From: Moryella indoligenes
Lineage (GTDB): Bacteria; Bacillota; Clostridia; Lachnospirales; Lachnospiraceae
DNA length: 64,000 bases
Reading direction: 5' to 3'
NCBI RefSeq assembly: GCF_030812885.1
Contig: NZ_JAUSTO010000001.1
Span: 1 to 64,000, forward strand
Part shown: piece after piece, positions 19,387 to 26,516 of the stretch
Position numbering within the stretch: the stretch's first letter is position 1
Layout of the letters: every line of letters begins with the position of its first letter
Translations under genes and position numbers: made by a program
Notes under the pieces: model-generated
What the model saw: only the letters and a program-made list of their open reading frames with translations
The model's database searches: none
What the model was told of the DNA's origin: nothing

Positions 19387-19932
19387 ATGAGAAACATGAA
19401 TATATCCGAAAGAATTGACCTGTATAAAAAAGGCGACGGCGCACAGCTGGAACATATATGGCGGCAGATGCACCCCCTGATCAAAAAATATGCAGGCAGA
19501 ACGCACTTCATGGAATATGCGGATGCCTGTCAGGAATATTCTCTGACACTGATTGAAGCGGTCCAAAAAATCAAAAGTTATGATACGGATAGACTATTTT
19601 TAGCCTATGCAGTAAAATGTATTAAAAATAAGTTCTGCACTTTATATAAAGAGCATTGTGCAGAGGTACCAACAGAATCGGATACAGAAATCCTTTTGGA
19701 AAAGAACAGTAATGCCTATACAGAGGAAGGATATCGCGATATTGTCCTGGCTATTGATCTGAACGCCTTCATCAGGGGGATCAATTCCGGGAAGAAGCAA
19801 AAAATTGCTATATTATTCCTGGTGTTCCAAAAAAGTGACTCAGAAATCGCCTCAATGCTGGGTGTCTCCCGCCAATATGTGAATCGAGTCAGGCGAGAGC
19901 TGCTGACAGAGCTTGCCTCTTTCTACTCGTAA
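19387..19932 (+). CDS. Small RNA polymerase sigma factor (sigma-70 family, ECF or group-5-like)
   Basis: A 181-residue protein with the two-domain layout of small sigma factors. A region 2-like helical part (about 17-90, ADACQEYSLTLIEAVQKIKSYD) would bind the polymerase and -10 element. A region 4 helix-turn-helix (about 148-172, DSEIASMLGVSRQYVNRVRR) would bind the -35 element. I use the ATG at 19387 because AAAGGAGAA lies eight bases upstream. Base composition is clearly more AT-rich than secA. It shares an intergenic region with secA and is followed 41 bases later by a membrane protein gene. The pairing with a UviB-type holin nearby recalls the UviA/TcdR sigma group of clostridia, but membership cannot be proved by eye. 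No obvious TcdR-type promoter was found upstream of it. Confidence 0.8.
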   Translation: MRNMNISERIDLYKKGDGAQLEHIWRQMHPLIKKYAGRTHFMEYADACQEYSLTLIEAVQKIKSYDTDRLFLAYAVKCIKNKFCTLYKEHCAEVPTESDTEILLEKNSNAYTEEGYRDIVLAIDLNAFIRGINSGKKQKIAILFLVFQKSDSEIASMLGVSRQYVNRVRRELLTELASFYS

Positions 19933-19973
19933 CTTTTCAGGTCGTTTGTGCCGCTGCTTTCAGGAGGAGATAG

Positions 19974-20507
19974 ATGGAGCAAAAGAATGAGATCCTTGAA
20001 ATCAGTTTGACAGATATAAAACCAGAAAAACTTTTAAACCATGTTGGCTATCAAAAGCTATTCCTATGGACTCTAAAAAGGATGTTTTCATTTCGCCTTG
20101 TGTGTTTTTTGCCGATTCTCGTTCTTTGTATTCCGCTTCCTTTCTTAGGTGCTGACATTTATTTTAAAGTTCCCATAAAAATACTGATTCATCATATTTT
20201 GTGGTTGGTGCCTCCTGCAACTCTGCTGCTTCTTTTACATACGCTCTATCCCCAAATATGCTACAGAATTCATTTTAAATTGAGCAGGCGAAAGTACGGA
20301 GACAGCTACACCGCAGTTTGCAGGGAAGACGGCATCCATCTTCACGCAAAAAAGGATCTGCTAATCGAATGGAAAAATCACAGAGTCATGGAGGGAGACT
20401 ACGGTATCGCAATCGTTTCATTTTTTCAAATGATCGTCCTGATTCCAAAAGATGATTTTCCACCAGAAGGATATGAACAGATCCGGCGCTGGTGCTCCTT
20501 AAAATAA
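19974..20507 (+). CDS. Two-helix membrane protein with YcxB-like C-terminus
   Basis: A 177-residue protein of unknown function. Two hydrophobic helices lie at about 41-62 and 70-95. The C-terminal half is soluble and ends in a pattern (VLIPKDDFPPEGYEQIRRW) like YcxB-type domains. The AGGAGG site and the 41-base gap after the sigma gene suggest they are co-transcribed. By analogy with membrane regulators encoded beside small sigma factors it could hold the sigma factor inactive at the membrane, but nothing in the sequence proves this. It is AT-rich like its neighbours and ends in front of a two-way terminator. Confidence 0.65.
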   Translation: MEQKNEILEISLTDIKPEKLLNHVGYQKLFLWTLKRMFSFRLVCFLPILVLCIPLPFLGADIYFKVPIKILIHHILWLVPPATLLLLLHTLYPQICYRIHFKLSRRKYGDSYTAVCREDGIHLHAKKDLLIEWKNHRVMEGDYGIAIVSFFQMIVLIPKDDFPPEGYEQIRRWCSLK

Positions 20508-20518
20508 GAATAACAATC

Positions 20519-20554
20519 AAAGAGTGGTCTCCCGATCAAGAGAGACCACTCTTT
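20519..20554. terminator. Bidirectional terminator between converging cassette operons
   Basis: A perfect 13-base stem (AAAGAGTGGTCTC at 20519-20531 with its complement at 20542-20554) and a ten-base loop sit between the membrane-protein stop (20507) and the lysin stop (20590). T-rich sequence follows on the plus side, and A/T-rich sequence on the other. Confidence 0.85.
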
Positions 20555-20589
20555 GCAAATTTTATTTCTTAAAACATTATCTCGCTATT

Positions 20590-23136
20590 TTAACGAGCAG
20601 CGTTTAGCAGTATCAGCGAATACTGTCCAGCAATAAAACTTGGAAGCGAAACTCCTGCCCATCCACCCGTCATTAGTGTGGCAACTATAATTATAGCAAT
20701 GCACGCAACAGCTACGGTGGCTCCCCATTCCTCAGAATTACTTGGCGAATAAACATAGTCGTGCACCGATACTGTTACAGGACTGAGCTGATTGTCCGGA
20801 ACATTCCGTATCCAGATGGTAATTCCATAGGCAACCGTGTCCTCATGAACCTTCCCCTTAAAGATGGTACCCTCCGCAATATAGGACAGCTTCTGCCACT
20901 CTCCCTCGACACTGTACTCGATTTTAAGGGGGACATTCTCCGCGCTGAGTGTCAGCTTGGGAATGATACCAAGAATCTGCTCTTTATTTTCCACCCCCTC
21001 CAGTGCAATATTGATATTCGGTATCAGATTTATGCCCAGACTGGGAACCCCATAATCAACATTCATCTCAAAGGGACTGTCGGCATTCGCATACCAGCTG
21101 CTCTCTCTCGTGCACTTAAAGCTGAGCTTCATATAAGGATCCTGATAAAGCAGCAAATCCACGTTTTCAACAGGCTGGAATGGTGGAAGAAGCTGAAAGC
21201 CAAGGCCTTCCGTAATCTCAATAATCAGCTCTCTGACAGCCTCTGACACTTCATGCTCCGTCACTGCGGGAGGCTGCGAAATCGGAATACCTCCGTTGTC
21301 TCCATAGCCGTCAATTGTATAGTGGTTTCTGCTGTAGGTACGCCTTTCCACAGCATTCGCCGCAGTATTCCCCTCAATCGTAACGACCGTATCCTCATCT
21401 CCATCCACAACAATTCCGGTGTGTGTGACACGTCCTGCGGCATCGCTGTAAAAGAATATAATATCTCCCTTTTTCGGAATATAACCGCTGTTGCGTTTAT
21501 GATATCTTCCTGCGCGCCTGTATTTCTCCATTCCGAAAGGGCACCACGCGTACCTTGGAACCAGAGAAGCATCCACTCCCGCCTGATCAGCACAATAGGA
21601 TACAAACATGGCGCACCATGCCGCGCCATTCATACCATACCACTGACCATAGGGGGTGATATTGTTTGCGTTGTCTTCCGTAAAGCCCCAGTCAAGTTCA
21701 TGTTCTGCCACCTGAATCAGCTTTTCCGCATCCGTTCCTGCAGGATTGATATGATAAAGCTCAAACAGCTTTTTCCATGTTCCGCTGCCAATCACACCGT
21801 CCGCAGTCAGATGATTCGCAGTCTGAAACGCAATTGCAGCTTCTCTGGTTTTCTGCGAAAAGACACCGTCGATCGGACTTGTATACCCCAGTTCATTCAG
21901 CAGACGTTGGAAATAACGAGTCAGAGAGCCGTTGGAGCCAAGCTGAAGCACGGCAGAGACCGTTCCGCCTCCGTTGCTTCCTCCCAGGAGCATAGCTTTG
22001 GTCGCACTGCCTATCATACCGTCCGCACTCAGCTGATGATCCTTCTGGAACTGAAGCACCGCATGATAGACCGCTTCTGTCGCAATTCCATCTATCAGTC
22101 CGACATGGTACCCTCGGTTTGCCAGTGCTCTCTGCAGGGGAAGGATATCCAATTTCATCTTTTCCCACGTGTCCGTGTCTATCTGACCATCCTCAGCGAG
22201 GTTCTTCCTTGCTTTATAACGATTTACCGCCGCCTGCGTCCCCGGGCCAAAGACACCATCCGTTCCGTTTGGGTTGATGCAGCAAATACGAAGTGCATAC
22301 TGAAACTGCAGAACGCGCGGTCCTCTGGAATGCAGCTTTAACGGAAGCGCATCTGCTGCGCCGTCCGGGATATCACTGAACAGGAGCGCATAGGTCGAGG
22401 GTCCTACCTGACCGTCTGTGCTGAGCCAGTTTGCCTTCTGGTACTCCTTAATCACCTCTATCAGAGAGGAAGAGGCAAGCCCATTCACCACTGGAACGCT
22501 ATAGCCCTTTGCCTGAAGGCGCTCCTGAATACCTGAAATCTGTCCTGTCAGATGATCCCAGACATTTTTATTTGCAATCCCTGTCTGCTCAAAGCCATAT
22601 TTACTCTGATATCTTTTAACAGCATCGGAAGTATCATCACCAAAGATACCATCTGCATTCCCCGGACTGCAGCACAGAATTCTCAAACCATACTGCAAGT
22701 TCAGAACATAATCCCCTTTAGCACCTGCGCTGAGAGGCAAAATGGAGGCGATGCTTCCATCCTCTGCTTCATCAAATAAACGAGCCCGTGTCGTCGGGCC
22801 GACCATACCGTCATCTTTCAGATTGCGACTTCTCTGAAAGCTGAGAACCCCATTGTAGGTTCTGTCCGTAGCGACACCGGATATGACTCCGGAAAAAAAT
22901 CCCTTCTGTTTTAGCGCCTGCTGAATGGATTTGATCTCATTGATAAGACAATTCCATGTGGCATTTCCAACAGTGCCATCGACGGACAGTCCCCATTCCT
23001 CCTGAAACTTTTCTACAGCAGCCTGCGTTCCCGGCCCATAAGAGGAATCCAAACTGCCCGGATTGCAGCACATGATTCTCAGTCCCTGCTGAAGATATTT
23101 TACCTGAATTCCACTGTCTCCATTTTTAAGTAACAT
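20590..23136 (-). CDS. Multi-repeat peptidoglycan-binding protein with CHAP amidase/endopeptidase domain
   Basis: An 848-residue protein. Seven peptidoglycan-binding-1 type repeats can be followed at about 4-65, 68-122, 135-198, 199-258, 270-332, 335-388 and 397-462, each with the D-G-x-x-G motif. A CHAP hydrolase domain (about 470-620) follows, with candidate catalytic Cys508 in GAAWCAMFVSYC, His572 in THTGIV and Glu588/Asn590 in IEGN. The last ~200 residues are unlike anything I recognise and end in a glycine-rich hydrophobic segment (about 804-842) with only a short tail. Repeats 1, 3 and 5 share a Cys-Cys pair (RIMCC, RILCC, RICC). There is no signal peptide, so release would need a holin or lysis. 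It starts 129 bases after the holin-like gene with an AGGAGGG site. Confidence 0.85.
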   Translation of the reverse strand: MLLKNGDSGIQVKYLQQGLRIMCCNPGSLDSSYGPGTQAAVEKFQEEWGLSVDGTVGNATWNCLINEIKSIQQALKQKGFFSGVISGVATDRTYNGVLSFQRSRNLKDDGMVGPTTRARLFDEAEDGSIASILPLSAGAKGDYVLNLQYGLRILCCSPGNADGIFGDDTSDAVKRYQSKYGFEQTGIANKNVWDHLTGQISGIQERLQAKGYSVPVVNGLASSSLIEVIKEYQKANWLSTDGQVGPSTYALLFSDIPDGAADALPLKLHSRGPRVLQFQYALRICCINPNGTDGVFGPGTQAAVNRYKARKNLAEDGQIDTDTWEKMKLDILPLQRALANRGYHVGLIDGIATEAVYHAVLQFQKDHQLSADGMIGSATKAMLLGGSNGGGTVSAVLQLGSNGSLTRYFQRLLNELGYTSPIDGVFSQKTREAAIAFQTANHLTADGVIGSGTWKKLFELYHINPAGTDAEKLIQVAEHELDWGFTEDNANNITPYGQWYGMNGAAWCAMFVSYCADQAGVDASLVPRYAWCPFGMEKYRRAGRYHKRNSGYIPKKGDIIFFYSDAAGRVTHTGIVVDGDEDTVVTIEGNTAANAVERRTYSRNHYTIDGYGDNGGIPISQPPAVTEHEVSEAVRELIIEITEGLGFQLLPPFQPVENVDLLLYQDPYMKLSFKCTRESSWYANADSPFEMNVDYGVPSLGINLIPNINIALEGVENKEQILGIIPKLTLSAENVPLKIEYSVEGEWQKLSYIAEGTIFKGKVHEDTVAYGITIWIRNVPDNQLSPVTVSVHDYVYSPSNSEEWGATVAVACIAIIIVATLMTGGWAGVSLPSFIAGQYSLILLNAAR

Positions 23137-23160
23137 GTTTCTCCCTCCTTGTACTATTTT

Positions 23161-23174
23161 GAATTTGCAAATTC
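23161..23174. promoter_or_regulatory. 14-base perfect palindrome upstream of the lysin gene
   Basis: GAATTTGCAAATTC is a perfect palindrome located 25-38 bases before the lysin ATG, next to its ribosome site. On the minus strand a TTGACA occurs about 40 bases further upstream, but no -10 at good spacing is visible. It could be an operator for a dimeric regulator; this is suggested only by symmetry and place. Confidence 0.3.
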
Positions 23175-23226
23175 AATTAGTAAGAAGTTCAAACAGAGGC
23201 AAATGTCAACCCAGAAGCAAGATTTT

Positions 23227-23248
23227 GCAAGAAGCCGCAGCTTCCTGC
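23227..23248 (-). other. Short hairpin between the holin-like gene and the lysin gene
   Basis: GCAGGAAG and CTTCTTGC (minus strand) form an eight-base stem with one G-U pair and a six-base loop, 17 bases after the holin-like stop codon. The following sequence (AAAATCTTGC) is not a T-run. It may be a weak attenuator or RNA-stability element that lowers lysin expression relative to the holin-like gene. Confidence 0.35.
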
Positions 23249-23265
23249 AAAGCACAAAGTTCAAT

Positions 23266-23481
23266 TCAATTCTTCAGCTTGCCGTGTAATCTGTCGCTAA
23301 GAGTGTTTAAAACAGACAATTTTTCCGTCAGCTCCAACAGTAAACGCTGGTACTTTTCTTCTCTGCGCTCCTGTATCTCATCCAGACGATCATTTTTTCT
23401 AATGGTATACAGCAGCATAAAGACAAAAAGAACCGCCCAGACTCCCTGCGCCTGAATCAGCTGAATCAAAACTTTCTCCAT
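23266..23481 (-). CDS. BhlA/UviB-family holin-like protein
   Basis: A 71-residue protein with one transmembrane helix at about 12-29 (QGVWAVLFVFMLLYTIRKN) and a charged, probably coiled-coil C-terminal part (DEIQERREEKYQRLLLELTEKL). This is the layout and sequence style of the BhlA/UviB holin-like family, whose members form membrane lesions in Bacillus phages or accompany bacteriocin BCN5 in Clostridium perfringens. GGAGGG stands in front of the ATG. The next gene downstream in the same direction is the CHAP/peptidoglycan-binding protein, the natural partner of a holin. No phage structural gene is near. Confidence 0.82.
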   Translation of the reverse strand: MEKVLIQLIQAQGVWAVLFVFMLLYTIRKNDRLDEIQERREEKYQRLLLELTEKLSVLNTLSDRLHGKLKN

Positions 23482-23562
23482 TGTTTATCCCTCCTGTCAC
23501 AATATGCATTTGAAAGTCCTGCCAATCAGACAAATTTCTGACTGCCTCGAAATTTGAACTCA

Positions 23563-23571
23563 TGGTATAAT
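23563..23571 (+). promoter_or_regulatory. Possible upstream promoter (extended -10) in the uviB-hpf gap
   Basis: TGGTATAAT on the plus strand is a perfect extended -10 with no good -35. It lies about 200 bases before hpf and repeats the element at 23659. It may be a first hpf promoter or chance in an AT-rich gap. Confidence 0.4.
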
Positions 23572-23658
23572 AAAGCTATTCTGAGCCATTTTAGAAACAG
23601 GATATTTGGTCTTTTCTTAAATTTTTCACAGTTTTTCCACTCTTTTTTTTCATAACTA

Positions 23659-23667
23659 TGGTATAAT
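23659..23667 (+). promoter_or_regulatory. Probable hpf promoter (extended -10)
   Basis: TGGTATAAT, a consensus extended -10, lies just ahead of the first possible hpf start region. The preceding 45 bases are very T-rich. Transcription from it would give a leader of roughly 95 bases before the preferred hpf ATG. Confidence 0.6.
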
Positions 23668-23768
23668 GTGCTCAAGCACAGGAGATGCCGATGAAAACAG
23701 CTCAAAGTCAGACATCTCAGACTACTTCGACATCCTTCCGTGCAAAACGTGAAAAGGAGTTGATGAAT

Positions 23769-24299
23769 ATGCGTATTACGATTACCGGAAGAAACATCGA
23801 CCTCACGAACGGCCTGAAACATCAGGTGGAAAAAAAGCTCGGAAAGCTGGAGAAATACTTCATCCCGGATGCGGAGGTACGAGTCGTCTTAAGCCGGATA
23901 AAGGACCTTGAGAAGGTAGAGGTCACGATTCCGACCAAGAGCGGTTTAGTTCGTGCCGAGGAAGCGACGGACGATTTCTACGCCTCCATTGACCTTGTTG
24001 AGGAGGCAATCGAGCGTCAGATCAAGAAATACAGAACAAAGCTGATCGACAGGAGGCAGTCAGCTCCCACCTTCTCCGATCTCTTTCTGGAGGATGAGGA
24101 GGAGCTCCCTGATGAGGATATCCGCATTGTAAAGAACAAAAAGTTTGAGATCAAACCCATGGATCCCGAGGAGGCCTGCCTCCAGATGGAGCTTCTGGGA
24201 CACAATTTCTTCGTCTTCTTAAACGGAGAGACGGAAGCGGTCAATGTCGTCTACAAGCGGCGGGACGGAAGCTTCGGTCTGATCGAGCCGGAGTTCTGA
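23769..24299 (+). CDS. hpf: Ribosome hibernation promoting factor (long form)
   Basis: A 176-residue long-form HPF that joins 70S ribosomes into inactive 100S dimers in slow growth. The N-terminal domain (MRITITGRNIDLTNGLKHQV) binds the decoding region. A linker rich in acidic residues (about 100-118) leads to the C-terminal dimerisation domain (PMDPEEACLQMELLGHNFFVF...). I choose the ATG at 23769 because it gives the family start and has AAAAGGAG nine bases upstream. An in-frame ATG at 23691 with its own GGAG would add 26 residues (MKTAQSQTSQTTSTSF...) without family similarity. It points away from secA, whereas the two genes are usually in the same direction. Confidence 0.95.
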   Translation: MRITITGRNIDLTNGLKHQVEKKLGKLEKYFIPDAEVRVVLSRIKDLEKVEVTIPTKSGLVRAEEATDDFYASIDLVEEAIERQIKKYRTKLIDRRQSAPTFSDLFLEDEEELPDEDIRIVKNKKFEIKPMDPEEACLQMELLGHNFFVFLNGETEAVNVVYKRRDGSFGLIEPEF

Positions 24300-24365
24300 G
24301 CATCCTGACGCAGTCTGTCCTGCAGGAGCAGCAAATCATCTTTTGTTTTGAATACCGATATACAG

Positions 24366-24398
24366 AAGGACCGGCGGAAATTCCGCCGGTCCTTTGCT
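24366..24398. terminator. Terminator between hpf and glnN
   Basis: A perfect 14-base GC-rich stem (AAGGACCGGCGGAA at 24366-24379 with its complement at 24381-24394) stands between the converging ends of hpf and glnN, with TTTGCTTT on the plus side. It can serve hpf and probably also glnN, whose stop codon overlaps its edge. Confidence 0.85.
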
Positions 24399-26516
24399 TT
24401 ACACCTCAAACAACAGATCTCCGTAACATATGATGGGCCATATCTTCACATCCACCATGGTCTCCAGCGCATCAATCGGCGCACGGAGTGCTGCCATAGC
24501 CGGCACTACGTTCTCGCGGTAGTTCTCCGCTCTCTGCCGCGCAGTCTTCACAGCAGCGGCCTCCTCATTCGCTCTCTTCAATGCATTCAGAGCCCTCTGT
24601 GCCTCTGTGAGCAGTCTGCTGAGCTCCAGAAGCAGCTCCCGCTGTGCCTCCGTTCCCGCCTCCGGGCAGGCTGCCTTGACGGCCGCAAGGGAAGCGGCAA
24701 CCTGACCTACATAGCTCACCACCGCCGGAATATAACGGCGTGACGCCATCTCTATCATCGTCCTCGCCTCGATATTGATCGCCTTGGCATAGGCCTCAAA
24801 GTCGATCTCCATGCGGGACACAAGCTCAGCCCTGGTGTAGACTCCGAAGCTCTCAAAGAGCTTCACAGCCTTCTCCGTACCCATGGCCGGAATTGCCTCC
24901 ACCATGGAGCTGATGCACGGCAGTCCTCTCCGTCTGGCCTCCGCAGCCCAGGCCTCCGAGTAACCGTCACCGTTGAAAATAATTCTCCTGTGCTCCCGCA
25001 GCAGACCTTTGATCATATCGTGAACTGCCGCATCGAAATTCTCCGCCTGCTCCAGCTCATCTGCCGCCTCGCGGAAGGCCTCCGCAACAATCGTATTGAG
25101 CACAATATTCGGGCTTGCGATAGAATCCGAGGATCCAACCATGCGGAACTCAAACTTATTTCCCGTAAACGCAAAGGGCGAGGTTCTGTTTCTGTCCGTC
25201 GCATCCTTATCGAAATCCGGAAGCGTGGCAACCCCGGTCCTCAGCTTGTCGCCGTGTTTCGAGTGCGTGGCGGTTCCGGTGGCGCAGAGCTGGTCAATCA
25301 CATCCTCCAGCTGCTCTCCGACAAAGATAGAGATGATCGCAGGCGGCGCCTCATTCGCGCCGAGTCTGTGGTCGTTTCCGACATTGGCCGCAGACATACG
25401 AAGCAGGTCTGCATGGCGGTCCACCGCCTTCATGATGCATCCGAGAACCAGAAGGAACTGTATATTCTCATGCGGCGTGTCGCCCGGATTCAGCATGTTG
25501 ATGCCGTCGTCCGAGGTCAGGGACCAGTTGTCATGCTTACCGGAGCCATTGACCCCTGCAAAGGGCTTTTCGTGCAGAAGACAGACCAGTCCGTGCTCCT
25601 CCGCAATGCGCTTCATCACCTCCATGGTGATCTGATTGTGATCCGCCGCCACATTACACTGCTCATAGATAGGAGCCAGCTCATGCTGCCCCGGCGCGGC
25701 CTCATTGTGCTCCGTCTTCGCCGGAACGCCCAGCTTCCAGAGCTCATGGTCGAGGTCGTGCATGAAGCTTCCGATCCGCTCGCGTATCGTTCCAAAGTAA
25801 TGATCGTCCAGTTCCTGTCCCTTTGGCGGCATGGCCCCGAAGAGTGTGCGCCCGGTGTAGATCAGGTCGTCGCGCTGCAAATACTTCTCCCGGTCCACGA
25901 TAAAATATTCCTGCTCCGCACCGACCGAGGGAACCACCCGCCTGCTCGTCGTGTTCCCGAAGAGACGAAGAATGCGAAGCGCCTGCTTATCCAAAGCCTG
26001 CATGGAGCGAAGCAGCGGCGTCTTCTTATCCAGGGCCTCACCTCTGTAGGAACAGAAGGCTGTCGGAATGCAGAGCGTCACCCCCAGTGCGTCCTCTCTC
26101 AAAAAAGCGGGGGAGGTGCAGTCCCAGGCCGTGTATCCGCGCGCCTCAAAGGTGGCGCGCAGACCGCCGGAGGGGAAGCTCGAGGCATCCGGTTCGCCCA
26201 TAACGAGCTCCTTGCCGGAGAATTCCATCAGTACCTTTCCGTTTTCTCCCGGCGCGGAAATAAAGGAGTCATGTTTCTCCGCCGTGACTCCCGTCAGCGG
26301 CTGAAACCAGTGTGTGTAGTGTGTCGCCCCGCGCTCAATGGCCCACTCTTTCATACCATGCGCAACGCTGTCTGCAATTTTGGGATCCAGCTCCTTGCCC
26401 GCGTCTATGGATTCTCTCAGTTCCTCATATACGCGCTTCGGCAGATGATCCCGCATCGCCGCGTCATTGAATACATTGTTGCCGAACAGTTCCGGAATGT
26501 TCTTTCCTGTGCTCAT
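24399..26516 (-). CDS. glnN: Glutamine synthetase type III
   Basis: A 705-residue GSIII enzyme that condenses ammonia and glutamate using ATP. The length separates it from GSI (~450 residues). The N-terminal GSIII domain begins STGKNIPELFGNNVFNDAAM. The catalytic core contains GAEQEYFIVD, NEAAPGQHELAP and the ATP-site region VNGSGKHDNWSL. I chose the ATG at 26516 (AAGGGG upstream); it overlaps the thrC stop as ATGA, so translation may be coupled. The extra 20 codons upstream in the open frame lie inside thrC and are not family-like. Confidence 0.95.
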   Translation of the reverse strand: MSTGKNIPELFGNNVFNDAAMRDHLPKRVYEELRESIDAGKELDPKIADSVAHGMKEWAIERGATHYTHWFQPLTGVTAEKHDSFISAPGENGKVLMEFSGKELVMGEPDASSFPSGGLRATFEARGYTAWDCTSPAFLREDALGVTLCIPTAFCSYRGEALDKKTPLLRSMQALDKQALRILRLFGNTTSRRVVPSVGAEQEYFIVDREKYLQRDDLIYTGRTLFGAMPPKGQELDDHYFGTIRERIGSFMHDLDHELWKLGVPAKTEHNEAAPGQHELAPIYEQCNVAADHNQITMEVMKRIAEEHGLVCLLHEKPFAGVNGSGKHDNWSLTSDDGINMLNPGDTPHENIQFLLVLGCIMKAVDRHADLLRMSAANVGNDHRLGANEAPPAIISIFVGEQLEDVIDQLCATGTATHSKHGDKLRTGVATLPDFDKDATDRNRTSPFAFTGNKFEFRMVGSSDSIASPNIVLNTIVAEAFREAADELEQAENFDAAVHDMIKGLLREHRRIIFNGDGYSEAWAAEARRRGLPCISSMVEAIPAMGTEKAVKLFESFGVYTRAELVSRMEIDFEAYAKAINIEARTMIEMASRRYIPAVVSYVGQVAASLAAVKAACPEAGTEAQRELLLELSRLLTEAQRALNALKRANEEAAAVKTARQRAENYRENVVPAMAALRAPIDALETMVDVKIWPIICYGDLLFEV

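Noticed and set aside
20590..23481. Remnant prophage explanation for holin and lysin
   Set aside because: No integrase, terminase, portal, capsid, tail or repressor gene is nearby, and a sigma factor pair is present instead; still possible if the remnant is very reduced.
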